Of a stretch of 8,293 nucleotides of DNA, positions 1 to 5,667 are shown piece after piece. Position numbers and translations under genes: made by a program. Source of the stretch: JADJAH01 sp964615795 (GTDB lineage: Bacteria; Bacteroidota; Ignavibacteria; Tepidaquicellales; Tepidaquicellaceae); the NCBI GenBank assembly GCA_964615795.1, contig CAZTQR010000101.1:1-8293 (forward strand). Direction: 5' to 3'. How positions within the stretch are numbered: position 1 is the stretch's first letter; every line of letters begins with the position of its first letter. Under the pieces are notes generated by a model. That model worked only from the letters and a program-made list of their open reading frames with translations, did no database searches and was not told the DNA's origin.

Positions 1-54
1 CAGCAAGATGCCCAGTGCAAGTGAAAGCAATATTGATTTCAGTCTCATGATCAT
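1..54 (-). CDS. N-terminus of an exported protein (partial, runs off left edge)
   Basis: Reading the minus strand, an ATG at 54 (or a second in-frame ATG at 48) opens a frame that stays open to the window edge. It encodes 18 residues, MIMRLKSILLSLALGILL: a short basic start (Arg-4, Lys-6) followed by an uninterrupted hydrophobic core, which is the layout of a Sec signal peptide. No cleavage site or lipobox Cys is reached before the sequence ends. It starts 10 nt after the mrp stop codon on the same strand, so it is probably co-transcribed with mrp. No Shine-Dalgarno sequence is visible. The mature protein is outside the window and its function cannot be inferred. With only 18 codons, chance is not excluded. 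Confidence 0.55.
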   Translation of the reverse strand, partial: MIMRLKSILLSLALGILL

Positions 55-64
55 ATTCCCGGAT

Positions 65-1150
65 CTAGATTTCGATCACAGTTTCAGGTTTGTCTTTTCT
101 TTGTGAATTGAACCGCGTTATCTCCTTTGCGAGTTCTCTTGCTATCTTCTCAAACACAACCGCAGTTTTCTCCGCACCTTTTCTATCCGGCAACGGCACA
201 CCCTCATCGCCGGCGGCTCTTATCTCAGAGTTAACGGGGATCTCACCAAGAAGTTTTATTCCAAACTCTTTGCACATCTTCTCACCGCCGCCCTTGCCGA
301 ATACGTAATCCCTTTTACCGTCTGCGCCTTCGTAATAGCTCATGTTCTCAATCACGCCTATGGTTGGCACGCTCACTTTCTCAAACATTATGTACCCTTT
401 CCTTGCGTCTGCAAGCGAGATCTCCTGCGGAGTGGTGACAATGACCGCACTTGTTAGCGGAATTGTCTGGCTCAATGTTAGCTGAATGTCGCCAGTCCCG
501 GGAGGCATGTCAAACAGAAGGAAGTCGAGGTCACCCCACATCACTTCTCCCATGAACTGCTTCAGCGCACTCGACGCCATCGGGCCTCTCCATACTACGG
601 CAGTGTTCTCCTCCATAAGGAACCCGATCGACATCAGCTTCACGCCGAACTTCTCCACAGGCACAAGCTTGTTCTTTCCGCCCGATTGCGTAACGAACGG
701 CTTTTGCTTAACTCCAAACATCAGCGGAATGGAAGGCCCGTAAATATCGGCGTCAATAAGTCCCGTCCTGTAACCCGCCTTTGCAAGCGATGCGGCAAGG
801 TTTACTGCAACAGTTGACTTGCCTACACCGCCTTTGCCCGAGGCCACTGCAATCGTGTTCAGCACGCCGGGAAGTACTTCCGATTTCTTCGTGTTTACAT
901 GCTCGGTTACACCTCTTACAAAGCTGATGTTCGTTTCGGAAATTTCCGGGATGTCGCTTTCGAATGCCTTCCTTGCTTCTTCTGTGATCTTCGAAAGCAT
1001 GCCGTCATCCGTTTCGGGAGTTGCAAGTGTAAGGCTGAGTTTCTTTCCGTTGAGGGAAATGTTTCTCACCAGCCCCGCGGCTTCAAAGCTCTTGCCCGAA
1101 ACCGGCTCTGTTATTTTAGAGAGTGTCTCTCTTATTCTTTGTTCAGTCAT
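65..1150 (-). CDS. mrp: Mrp/ApbC/NBP35-family P-loop ATPase (putative iron-sulfur cluster carrier)
   Basis: This is a cytosolic ATPase of the Mrp/ApbC/NBP35 group (MinD/ParA superfamily), whose members are generally regarded as carriers that load Fe-S clusters onto apoproteins. The N-terminal ~90 residues fit the MIP18/DUF59 domain found in bacterial Mrp. The ATPase domain follows. Counting from the TTG at 1156, it has the deviant Walker A GKGGVGKST (107-115), the DADIYGPS block (136-142), VWRGPM (188-193) and DMPPGTGD (216-223). I prefer the ATG at 1150 (361 aa) over that TTG two codons upstream, because MTEQ is a typical start and neither has a ribosome-binding site. Length is normal for the family. 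The odd point is that the CxxC that normally follows the ENMS motif is missing: ENMSYYEGADGKRDYVFG has no Cys, and the nearest is Cys-295. From memory, Bacteroidota homologues also often lack it. A signal-peptide gene follows 10 nt downstream. Confidence 0.93.
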   Translation of the reverse strand: MTEQRIRETLSKITEPVSGKSFEAAGLVRNISLNGKKLSLTLATPETDDGMLSKITEEARKAFESDIPEISETNISFVRGVTEHVNTKKSEVLPGVLNTIAVASGKGGVGKSTVAVNLAASLAKAGYRTGLIDADIYGPSIPLMFGVKQKPFVTQSGGKNKLVPVEKFGVKLMSIGFLMEENTAVVWRGPMASSALKQFMGEVMWGDLDFLLFDMPPGTGDIQLTLSQTIPLTSAVIVTTPQEISLADARKGYIMFEKVSVPTIGVIENMSYYEGADGKRDYVFGKGGGEKMCKEFGIKLLGEIPVNSEIRAAGDEGVPLPDRKGAEKTAVVFEKIARELAKEITRFNSQRKDKPETVIEI

Positions 1151-1172
1151 AATCAAATGAGTTTCAAAGTAA

Positions 1173-1180
1173 CAAATCTA
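1173..1180 (-). promoter_or_regulatory. Putative -7 promoter element for mrp
   Basis: On the minus strand this octamer reads TAGATTTG, an exact fit to the Bacteroidota sigma-A -7 consensus TAnnTTTG. Transcription starting a few bases downstream would give an mRNA leader of about 16-20 nt before the mrp ATG at 1150. No convincing TTTG/TTG -33 box lies 19-21 bp upstream. That position is instead occupied by a small dyad, TGCAC-N5-GTGCA (1195-1209), which could be an operator. The call is tentative because the motif is short and AT-rich. Confidence 0.35.
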
Positions 1181-1263
1181 ACTTATGTGTAAAATGCACT
1201 TTGTGTGCACCGGATCGCTTAACTGCACATAGAGAACTGAATTGACCATAATTCCTATCATAA

Positions 1264-1293
1264 TTGAATCAGTTGAGCAAAAACAATAATTTG
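1264..1293 (+). promoter_or_regulatory. Putative promoter of the 1317-4318 gene run
   Basis: TTG at 1264-1266 and TAATTTG at 1287-1293 are separated by 20 bp. This approximates the Bacteroidota TTG-N19-TAnnTTTG promoter, with the -7 box one base short (TAnTTTG). It sits about 24 nt before the first ATG (1317), which would give a short leader. It is the only reasonable candidate in the divergent gap with mrp, but the match is imperfect. Confidence 0.25.
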
Positions 1294-1316
1294 CGGCAAC
1301 CCAACACATCAAAGAA

Positions 1317-1754
1317 ATGAAAGACAAGATCATAGAGACAATAAAGGAAACTGCCGAATCCATCTCCGATACCGTTGATGTAGTAAAGGAGTCGGGTGCA
1401 GACAAGCTGAAGGAGATCATGGATGAGGTGTTTGCCTCGGCCACTTACATTCACAGGTCAGGTTTTACGACCGGCGATATTTCGGTCAATCTTGGGATTC
1501 CGCCGGAGATAGCAGGAGTCTTCAGGTTTGACAGGGATGTGCCGGACGAAGAGTGGGAGAAGCTGTTTGCAGAAACAGAAGAAAAACAGGCTCTAAACAC
1601 CCTGCTCAGAGCCTTATTCAAAGCTCAGGACATTACGGAAAAACTGAACATCGGCGAGTTTGTGCTCGACACGGTCAGCGTTGTGTTCACTTTTCCTCCG
1701 GGCATAAGGCTTTCGTTTAAGCCAAAAGGCAAAGCGGCAGGTGATGCAGATTAA
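1317..1754 (+). CDS. Uncharacterised 145-aa soluble protein
   Basis: I do not recognise the family. The product is acidic and soluble, with no signal peptide or membrane segment. Residues 1-40 form a probable amphipathic helix rich in Lys/Glu/Asp (KDKIIETIKETAES and onward). A middle segment (about 45-75) contains SGFTTGDISVNLGIPPEIAG. A second helical region (78-108, rich in Glu/Ala/Leu) is followed by a beta-like stretch, VSVVFTFPPGIRLSF (120-134), and a basic, then acidic, tail. The two-part helix-strand arrangement suggests a small alpha/beta domain, but no catalytic motif stands out. It is the first gene of a five-gene same-strand run and is separated from the next gene by 56 nt. The ATG at 1317 has no Shine-Dalgarno. 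Codon use looks like its neighbours. Coding status is supported by the uninterrupted frame, sensible composition and operon-like position. Confidence 0.7.
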   Translation: MKDKIIETIKETAESISDTVDVVKESGADKLKEIMDEVFASATYIHRSGFTTGDISVNLGIPPEIAGVFRFDRDVPDEEWEKLFAETEEKQALNTLLRALFKAQDITEKLNIGEFVLDTVSVVFTFPPGIRLSFKPKGKAAGDAD

Positions 1755-1810
1755 TATTACTACGGCAGTACCGGCAGGCAACGCTCCGAATAACAGCAAT
1801 TGAATTTCAG

Positions 1811-2419
1811 ATGATCACACTAAACAAAACCGCAAAGACTTCGCTGTTCATACTTGTCACTGCCTCTTTCTTCTGGCTGGGCGGCATCAACGTCAGGTTC
1901 TTCATCGGGAATCAGTTGCTGAATTATGACGAGTTCAACTTCCGCACAAGCATTCCGCCCGACGAGGAAAATCAGATCTTCAAGATGATCTCCGACGCAT
2001 CGATCATGATCATGTGCGCTTATGTGGTGGTGCTTTTTGCTGCGATTGTTTTCGCGCGAACAAACAGGATCAACCTGCGCGAACACCCGTGGCTGCTCAT
2101 GTGCTATCTTCTTTTCTTCGTGTTTGTGCCTGTGGAGCTTTACACATCCTATATTGATTTGAAGTTCATAACTCTTTTTAATGAGCGTCCTGCAAACCAC
2201 GACAAGCTACTTGAACTTTTCGGCGCACGCATCGGATTTCTCCGCGGCGTTCCGTGGATTGCAGTGATGAGTTATTACACGATAATCTGGCTTTCGATCT
2301 TCAGGCCTCTGCAAAAGACAAAGGAACAGCTTGAGAAGCTTGATGAAGTCTCAAAGGAAACACACGGATACAAATACATCTTCCATGAAGAGGATGACCT
2401 TGTATTGAAGGAACACTGA
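1811..2419 (+). CDS. Uncharacterised four-helix integral membrane protein (202 aa)
   Basis: The predicted inner-membrane protein has four hydrophobic segments at about residues 11-33, 62-82, 93-114 and 147-165. A loop of about 28 residues separates helices 1 and 2 and contains Tyr/Phe/Asn-rich sequence and an SIPPDEEN stretch. A second polar loop (115-146) lies between helices 3 and 4. The C-terminal ~35 residues form a charged, coiled-coil-prone tail (FRPLQKTKEQLEKLDEV) ending in an acidic patch, probably cytoplasmic. By the positive-inside rule, the Arg/Lys after helix 2 (RTNRINLRE) and the basic tail fall on the same side, consistent with both termini being cytoplasmic. No transporter, enzyme or known-family motif is recognised. 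It lies between two other uncharacterised genes in the same transcription direction, 24 nt before the next start. Confidence 0.75.
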   Translation: MITLNKTAKTSLFILVTASFFWLGGINVRFFIGNQLLNYDEFNFRTSIPPDEENQIFKMISDASIMIMCAYVVVLFAAIVFARTNRINLREHPWLLMCYLLFFVFVPVELYTSYIDLKFITLFNERPANHDKLLELFGARIGFLRGVPWIAVMSYYTIIWLSIFRPLQKTKEQLEKLDEVSKETHGYKYIFHEEDDLVLKEH

Positions 2420-2443
2420 TCTGAATAAATAATAAGGATACTG

Positions 2444-2743
2444 ATGTCGAGAGTCATAAGGAAAAACGCAAAGGCCAAACCTGATGAGAAGAAAGAAATG
2501 CTGATCGAAGACCTTACCGAAGTGCTCAGCAAACTCGGATACGAAGTGAGAGTCGAGAAAGGCACTTTCAAAGGCGGATTCTGCCTGCTGAGGGATCAGA
2601 GGATCTTTCTGCTCAACAAGAATCTTGAACAGGACAGGAAGATCGGAATACTTGCAAAGAACATTTCGGAGATCGGGGTGGAAGGAATCTACCTTAAGCC
2701 AAACGTGAGAGAGCTTGTAGAGAAAGAGGGGTTGGAATTCTGA
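2444..2743 (+). CDS. Small basic protein of unknown function (99 aa), conserved-looking
   Basis: This is a compact cytosolic protein with an Arg/Lys-rich N-terminus (SRVIRKNAKAKPDEKKE), a helix (19-31), a strand (YEVRVEKG), the central element FKGGFCLLRDQRIFLLNKN (42-60), then a helix (62-78) and a short C-terminal helix (87-96). The strand-turn-strand with KGGFC and the paired basic segments suggest a small nucleic-acid- or nucleotide-binding fold, but that is conjecture. I have a general memory of similar unnamed proteins in Ignavibacteria/Bacteroidota genomes, and cannot verify it here. Unusually for this window, it has a usable Shine-Dalgarno: AAGGA at 2434-2438, 5 nt before the ATG. It is followed 31 nt later by the PhnP-like hydrolase gene, so the two are likely co-expressed. 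Confidence 0.8.
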   Translation: MSRVIRKNAKAKPDEKKEMLIEDLTEVLSKLGYEVRVEKGTFKGGFCLLRDQRIFLLNKNLEQDRKIGILAKNISEIGVEGIYLKPNVRELVEKEGLEF

Positions 2744-2774
2744 CACTGTTCAAGAATACATTTCCTGCCTTGCG

Positions 2775-3539
2775 ATGAAAGTGATTCTGCTTGGAACGGG
2801 AACGTCACAGGGCGTGCCGGTGATCGGCTGCACCTGCGAGACGTGCACTTCAAGGAATCCGAAAGACAAGCGCCTCCGCACATCCGCCTATATAGAGGTG
2901 GAAGGCAAGAAGATCCTCATTGACACATCGGTTGATTTCCGTCAGCAGATGCTTGCAAACAGGATAACTGACATTGACGCCGTGCTTTACACACACCATC
3001 ATGTAGATCACATTTTCGGAATGGATGACCTGCGGCAGTACACCCAACGGCATAATAAGTTCATAGACCTCTACGCGGGAAAGTCAACCATGAAGGAACT
3101 CAAGATCACATTCCGGTATGTGATGGATGAAGAGCTTATCAGGCACAAGTCCGTCCCACTGGTCAGGTTCAATGAGATTCAGAACAGGCCGTTCATGATA
3201 GGCAATGTTGAAGTGGTTCCCATAAAAGTCAGTCACGGGAATATCAAGATCTTCGGATTCCGCATCAATGATTTCGCATACATTACAGACAGCAGTGCAA
3301 TTGCTCCCGAAGAGATGAAGAAACTGACAGGGCTGAAAGCGCTGGTGCTGAATGCTTTGAGGATCCGGCCGCACCCGACGCATTTCAGTCTGCAGGAGGC
3401 AGTGGAAGTGGCACTGTCCGTAAAACCTAAAATGACCTATCTCACACATGTCACTCACGATCTTCTTCATGACCGCATAAACGCCGCATTGCCCAAGGGC
3501 ATTGAGCTTGGCTATGATAATCTGAAACTGAAGCTTTGA
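2775..3539 (+). CDS. Metallo-beta-lactamase-fold hydrolase, PhnP-like
   Basis: This binuclear-metal hydrolase belongs to the PhnP/RNase Z-like branch of the metallo-beta-lactamase superfamily; members cleave phosphodiesters, including cyclic phosphates. The N-terminus carries GTGTSQGVPVIGC, then the CxCxxC structural zinc site (Cys-19, Cys-21, Cys-24) typical of PhnP. The catalytic HxHxDH motif is intact (His-74, His-76, Asp-78, His-79). Further metal ligands are likely His-154 (VSHG), Asp-172 (YITDSS) and His-225 or His-228 (LTHVTHD). IDTSVDFRQQML (49-60) matches the family's DxGPDFR block, with Ser-Val replacing Gly-Pro. Length (254 aa) is typical. No phosphonate (phn) genes are nearby, so the PhnP substrate should not be assumed. 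A generic cyclic-nucleotide or RNA-end phosphodiesterase role is equally possible. Its stop overlaps the next gene's start by 4 nt, indicating translational coupling. Confidence 0.88.
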   Translation: MKVILLGTGTSQGVPVIGCTCETCTSRNPKDKRLRTSAYIEVEGKKILIDTSVDFRQQMLANRITDIDAVLYTHHHVDHIFGMDDLRQYTQRHNKFIDLYAGKSTMKELKITFRYVMDEELIRHKSVPLVRFNEIQNRPFMIGNVEVVPIKVSHGNIKIFGFRINDFAYITDSSAIAPEEMKKLTGLKALVLNALRIRPHPTHFSLQEAVEVALSVKPKMTYLTHVTHDLLHDRINAALPKGIELGYDNLKLKL

Positions 3540-4318
3540 AAGAGGCCGGACTTATCAAAAGAATACTCAACGAAGCCGCAGTTGAGTCCGGAAAGATACT
3601 GCTGAAGCACTTCGGCAAGAGGTACGGGATTTCCAGCAAGGGCGTAGTCTCAAATCTCGTGACTGAAGTTGACCATAAGTCTGACAGAAAGATCATTTCG
3701 CTCATCAGAAAGAATTTTCCGGAACACTCCATACTCACCGAAGAGTCAGGAGGGCTCGGCGGGAAAAGTGAGTATAAATGGATCATTGATCCGATTGACG
3801 GCACGGTAAATTATGCACACGGAATCCCGCTCAGTTGCATTTCGATTGCTGTTGAAAGGTCAGGCGCGATTGTGCTCGGAGTGGTTCATAATCCGATGTC
3901 GGGTGAATATTTTTTCGCCGAGAAAGGCCGCGGTGCATTTCTCAACGGCAGGAAGATCCGGGTTTCCGTCTGCAAAGAGATTTCAAGATCACTGCTTGTA
4001 ACTGGCTTTCCCTACAACTCAGGCAAGTTCAGGCCTGATCCTGTGAGAGTTTTCAGGAAGTTCATCAAGAGGGACATTCCAATCAGAAGGCTTGGTTCTG
4101 CGGCTCTTGACCTTTGCTGGACCGCCTGCGGAAGATTTGAGGGATTCTGGGAATACAACCTTAATGCATGGGATGTTGCCGCCGGCGCACTGATACTCAA
4201 AGAAGCGGGCGGAACGCTGAGCAATTTTAGAGGTGAAGAATACTCCGTTTATATGAAGGAGATCCTTGCTACCAACGGCAGGATACACAAAAGCATGCTT
4301 GATGTCATAAACTCCTGA
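3536..4318 (+). CDS. Inositol monophosphatase family protein (SuhB-like)
   Basis: This Mg-dependent phosphatase belongs to the IMPase/FIG superfamily. Signature elements are in order: TEVDHKSD (43-50), LTEESGG with metal ligand Glu-69 (67-73), WIIDPIDGTVNY with Asp-85, Asp-88 and Thr-90 (82-93), GRGAFLNG (131-138), and the C-terminal AWDVAAG with Asp-213 (211-217), followed by LKEAGG. All catalytic metal residues are present and the length (260 aa) is normal, so it should be active. The superfamily includes inositol-1-phosphatase, histidinol-phosphatase, 3'-nucleotidase (CysQ) and fructose-1,6-bisphosphatase activities. The DPIDGTVNYAHGIP motif favours the inositol/histidinol-phosphatase side, but the substrate is not settled. 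The start is a TTG whose bases overlap the preceding TGA stop (TTGA, 3536-3539). There is no other Met before residue 121, so this coupled start is the best choice. It is the last gene of the run, ending 9 nt from the convergent guaD. Confidence 0.92.
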   Translation: MKEAGLIKRILNEAAVESGKILLKHFGKRYGISSKGVVSNLVTEVDHKSDRKIISLIRKNFPEHSILTEESGGLGGKSEYKWIIDPIDGTVNYAHGIPLSCISIAVERSGAIVLGVVHNPMSGEYFFAEKGRGAFLNGRKIRVSVCKEISRSLLVTGFPYNSGKFRPDPVRVFRKFIKRDIPIRRLGSAALDLCWTACGRFEGFWEYNLNAWDVAAGALILKEAGGTLSNFRGEEYSVYMKEILATNGRIHKSMLDVINS

Positions 4319-4327
4319 GTAGGCCGT

Positions 4328-4813
4328 TCAGTACTCTTTCTTTCCGTCAAATGATCTCCATTCTTCGAACGCCTTTCTGGCTTCATCCGCAAGCATATTT
4401 ACGGCGGTCAGTCTTCTGTTATGAATCTCCGCTGAGATCTCTTCATAAATGAAATCGTCCCTGAATCCCGCCTCGGCGGCATCATGCTTTGTGGCCGCAT
4501 AGTAAAGAACGTCGAGCTTGGCCCAGTAAATTGCGGCAAGGCACATTGGACAAGGCTCACAGCTTGAATAGATAGCGCATCCCGAGAGGTCATGCGTGCC
4601 GAGCTTTTCACATGCTTCGCGTATCGCCTCGATCTCGGCATGAGCCGAAGGATCATTCTTCATTGTGACCTTGTTTGCACCGTGAGCTATCACTTCACCG
4701 TCCTTCACTATCACTGCCCCGAACGGCCCGCCCCCCTTCCTTATGTTGTTTACCGAAAGCTCAATCGCTTTCATCATGTGCGACCTGTGGTCGATGCCGT
4801 CTGTATTCTTCAT
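4328..4813 (-). CDS. guaD: Guanine deaminase (cytidine-deaminase-like fold, GuaD)
   Basis: This zinc hydrolase converts guanine to xanthine plus ammonia (purine salvage/degradation), in the cytosol. It is a 161-aa member of the CDA-fold deaminases with HAE (His-58, catalytic Glu-60) and the CEPCPMC zinc site (Cys-85, Cys-88). The assignment to guanine deaminase rather than TadA rests on features shared with Bacillus subtilis GuaD as I recall it: GGPFGAVIVKDGE, the CEPCPMCLAAIYWA block, the DAAEAGFRDDFIYEEI segment (111-126), and the C-terminal EWRSFDGKKEY, where GuaD ends in KKEY. The B. subtilis protein, about 156 aa, is domain-swapped so that this C-terminus completes the neighbour's active site. 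The length agrees and the C-terminus is intact. The ATG at 4813 is the first start. It is divergent from the RidA-family gene and convergent with the IMPase gene. Confidence 0.88.
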   Translation of the reverse strand: MKNTDGIDHRSHMMKAIELSVNNIRKGGGPFGAVIVKDGEVIAHGANKVTMKNDPSAHAEIEAIREACEKLGTHDLSGCAIYSSCEPCPMCLAAIYWAKLDVLYYAATKHDAAEAGFRDDFIYEEISAEIHNRRLTAVNMLADEARKAFEEWRSFDGKKEY

Positions 4814-5050
4814 GCATTCAAATTATTCCAATTGCATTCCAACTTCAAGATATTCAATTCGCCTTGCAATGCATCCCGGCATGTTCAATCAATCTGTGCA
4901 GGATGAGCAGATGAAGCTTTCAATGAATTATGAAGTTACGCCTGTGTCCGTTTGCACAATGACTGCCGCTTCGCAGGGCAAATATCAGTGCAAAGCAAAA
5001 TTCAATTTCATCATGGACATCCATTAACTAACTTGCATAAAGTATATTCA
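4814..5050. other. Divergent intergenic region between guaD and the RidA-family gene
   Basis: These 237 bp must hold the promoters of both divergent genes. For guaD, minus-strand TAATTTG (4825-4819) with TTG 20 bp upstream (4848-4846) resembles a promoter, but would leave almost no leader. For the RidA-family gene, TAACTTG (5029-5035) lies about 15 nt before the ATG without a clear -33 partner. Open frames crossing this stretch lack family features and I do not consider them genes. No strong inverted repeat is seen. Confidence 0.4.
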
Positions 5051-5470
5051 ATGAAAGACGACACAATTATCACATCATCCAGAGCTCCTGAGCCGGTCGG
5101 GCTTTATCCACATGCAAGAAGATCCGGCAATCTCCTTTTTCTTTCGGGCGTGGGTCCGAGAGAGAGGGGCACGAAGAAGATTCCCGGCGTTGAGCTTGAC
5201 GACAACGGTAATATTATCTCGTACGATATCGAGACTCAGTGTCATTCCGTTTTCCGCAACGTCAGGTACATTCTTGAAGAAGCGGGGTCATCATGGGATA
5301 AGCTGATTGATGTGACCGTGTTTCTCACAAACATGAAAGCCGACTTTCCTGTTTACAACAGGATCTATGCAGAGTACTTCAGGGACAATCAGCCATGCAG
5401 AACGACCGTGGAGATAAAGTCACTGCCGACGCCGATCGCAATTGAACTTAAGTGCATTGCGGAGATCTGA
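5051..5470 (+). CDS. RidA/YjgF/YER057c-family deaminase, 2-aminomuconate-deaminase-like
   Basis: This 139-aa member of the Rid superfamily (chorismate-mutase-like trimers) hydrolyses reactive enamine/imine intermediates in the cytosol. Key positions are visible: LLFLSGVGP (28-36), the helix ETQCHSVFRNVRYILEEAG (61-79), and the C-terminal CRTTVEIKSLPTPIAIELK (116-134). That last segment contains the catalytic Arg-117 and Glu-132, equivalent to Arg-105 and Glu-120 of E. coli RidA. The N-terminal PVGLYPHARRSGNLLFLSG and the insert around residues 37-58 (RERGTKK, then GVELDDNGN) resemble the 2-aminomuconate deaminase subgroup more than housekeeping RidA. No kynurenine- or nitrobenzoate-pathway gene is nearby to support that. 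The frame extends upstream to 4952, but the extra 33 codons are unlike the family, so ATG 5051 is chosen. Its divergence from guaD hints at a nitrogen-catabolism context. Confidence 0.87.
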   Translation: MKDDTIITSSRAPEPVGLYPHARRSGNLLFLSGVGPRERGTKKIPGVELDDNGNIISYDIETQCHSVFRNVRYILEEAGSSWDKLIDVTVFLTNMKADFPVYNRIYAEYFRDNQPCRTTVEIKSLPTPIAIELKCIAEI

Positions 5471-5488
5471 GTTCTATCCGAAGCATTG

Positions 5489-5555
5489 CCGGATTGCAGA
5501 CAGTCAATTCAAATCATGGGTGAAGTTCAGCCTTGAGAGTGTTTCTGCAATGCGG
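5489..5555. repeat. Imperfect inverted repeat between the RidA-family and HdeD-family genes
   Basis: CCGGATTGCAGA (5489-5500) and TCTGCAATGCGG (5544-5555) are inverted copies with 11 of 12 positions pairing and one G-G mismatch. They enclose 43 nt. No T-tract follows, so it is not a standard rho-independent terminator. It could be an mRNA 3' stabilising stem for the upstream gene, or chance. Confidence 0.35.
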
Positions 5556-5615
5556 AGCCGGTGGCATCACAATTGCGATAGTCCGAAAATCAACATTTTA
5601 CATATATCTCAGAAA

Positions 5616-5623
5616 TAATTTTG
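5616..5623 (+). promoter_or_regulatory. Putative -7 promoter element for the HdeD-family gene
   Basis: TAATTTTG is an exact TAnnTTTG match, 44 nt before the ATG at 5668, in the most AT-rich part of the gap. The -33 position about 19 bp upstream reads ATTTTA rather than TTTG/TTG, so only half of the promoter is convincing. A second partial -7 box (TAATTTG) lies a few bases downstream. Confidence 0.35.
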
Positions 5624-5667
5624 TTAATTTGCACTGAAGACATTCACTAACTTAATACAATACTGCT

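Noticed and set aside
819..1192. Plus-strand open frames antisense to mrp
   Set aside because: They overlap a clearly conserved gene on the other strand and show no protein-like motifs.
4291..4300. Perfect 10-bp palindrome AAGCATGCTT
   Set aside because: It lies inside the IMPase-family coding region and is expected by chance at this length.
4317..4336. Possible terminator GAGTA-N10-TACTC followed by TTTCTTT between the convergent genes
   Set aside because: Only five base pairs, AT-rich, with an interrupted T-tract and located partly inside guaD; too weak to call.
4819..4848. Minus-strand TTG-N20-TAATTTG as a guaD promoter
   Set aside because: The start point would fall at or within a base or two of the guaD ATG, requiring a leaderless mRNA. 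The -7 box is also one base short of consensus.
4592..5027. Plus-strand open frames over guaD and the guaD/RidA gap
   Set aside because: They are largely antisense to guaD, with Cys/His/Ser-rich composition and no recognisable domain. They look like shadows of the deaminase gene plus intergenic sequence.
4952..5050. 33-codon upstream extension of the RidA-family reading frame
   Set aside because: The extra residues are Gln/His/Lys-rich, unlike any Rid family N-terminus, and ATG 5051 gives the expected length of about 139 aa.
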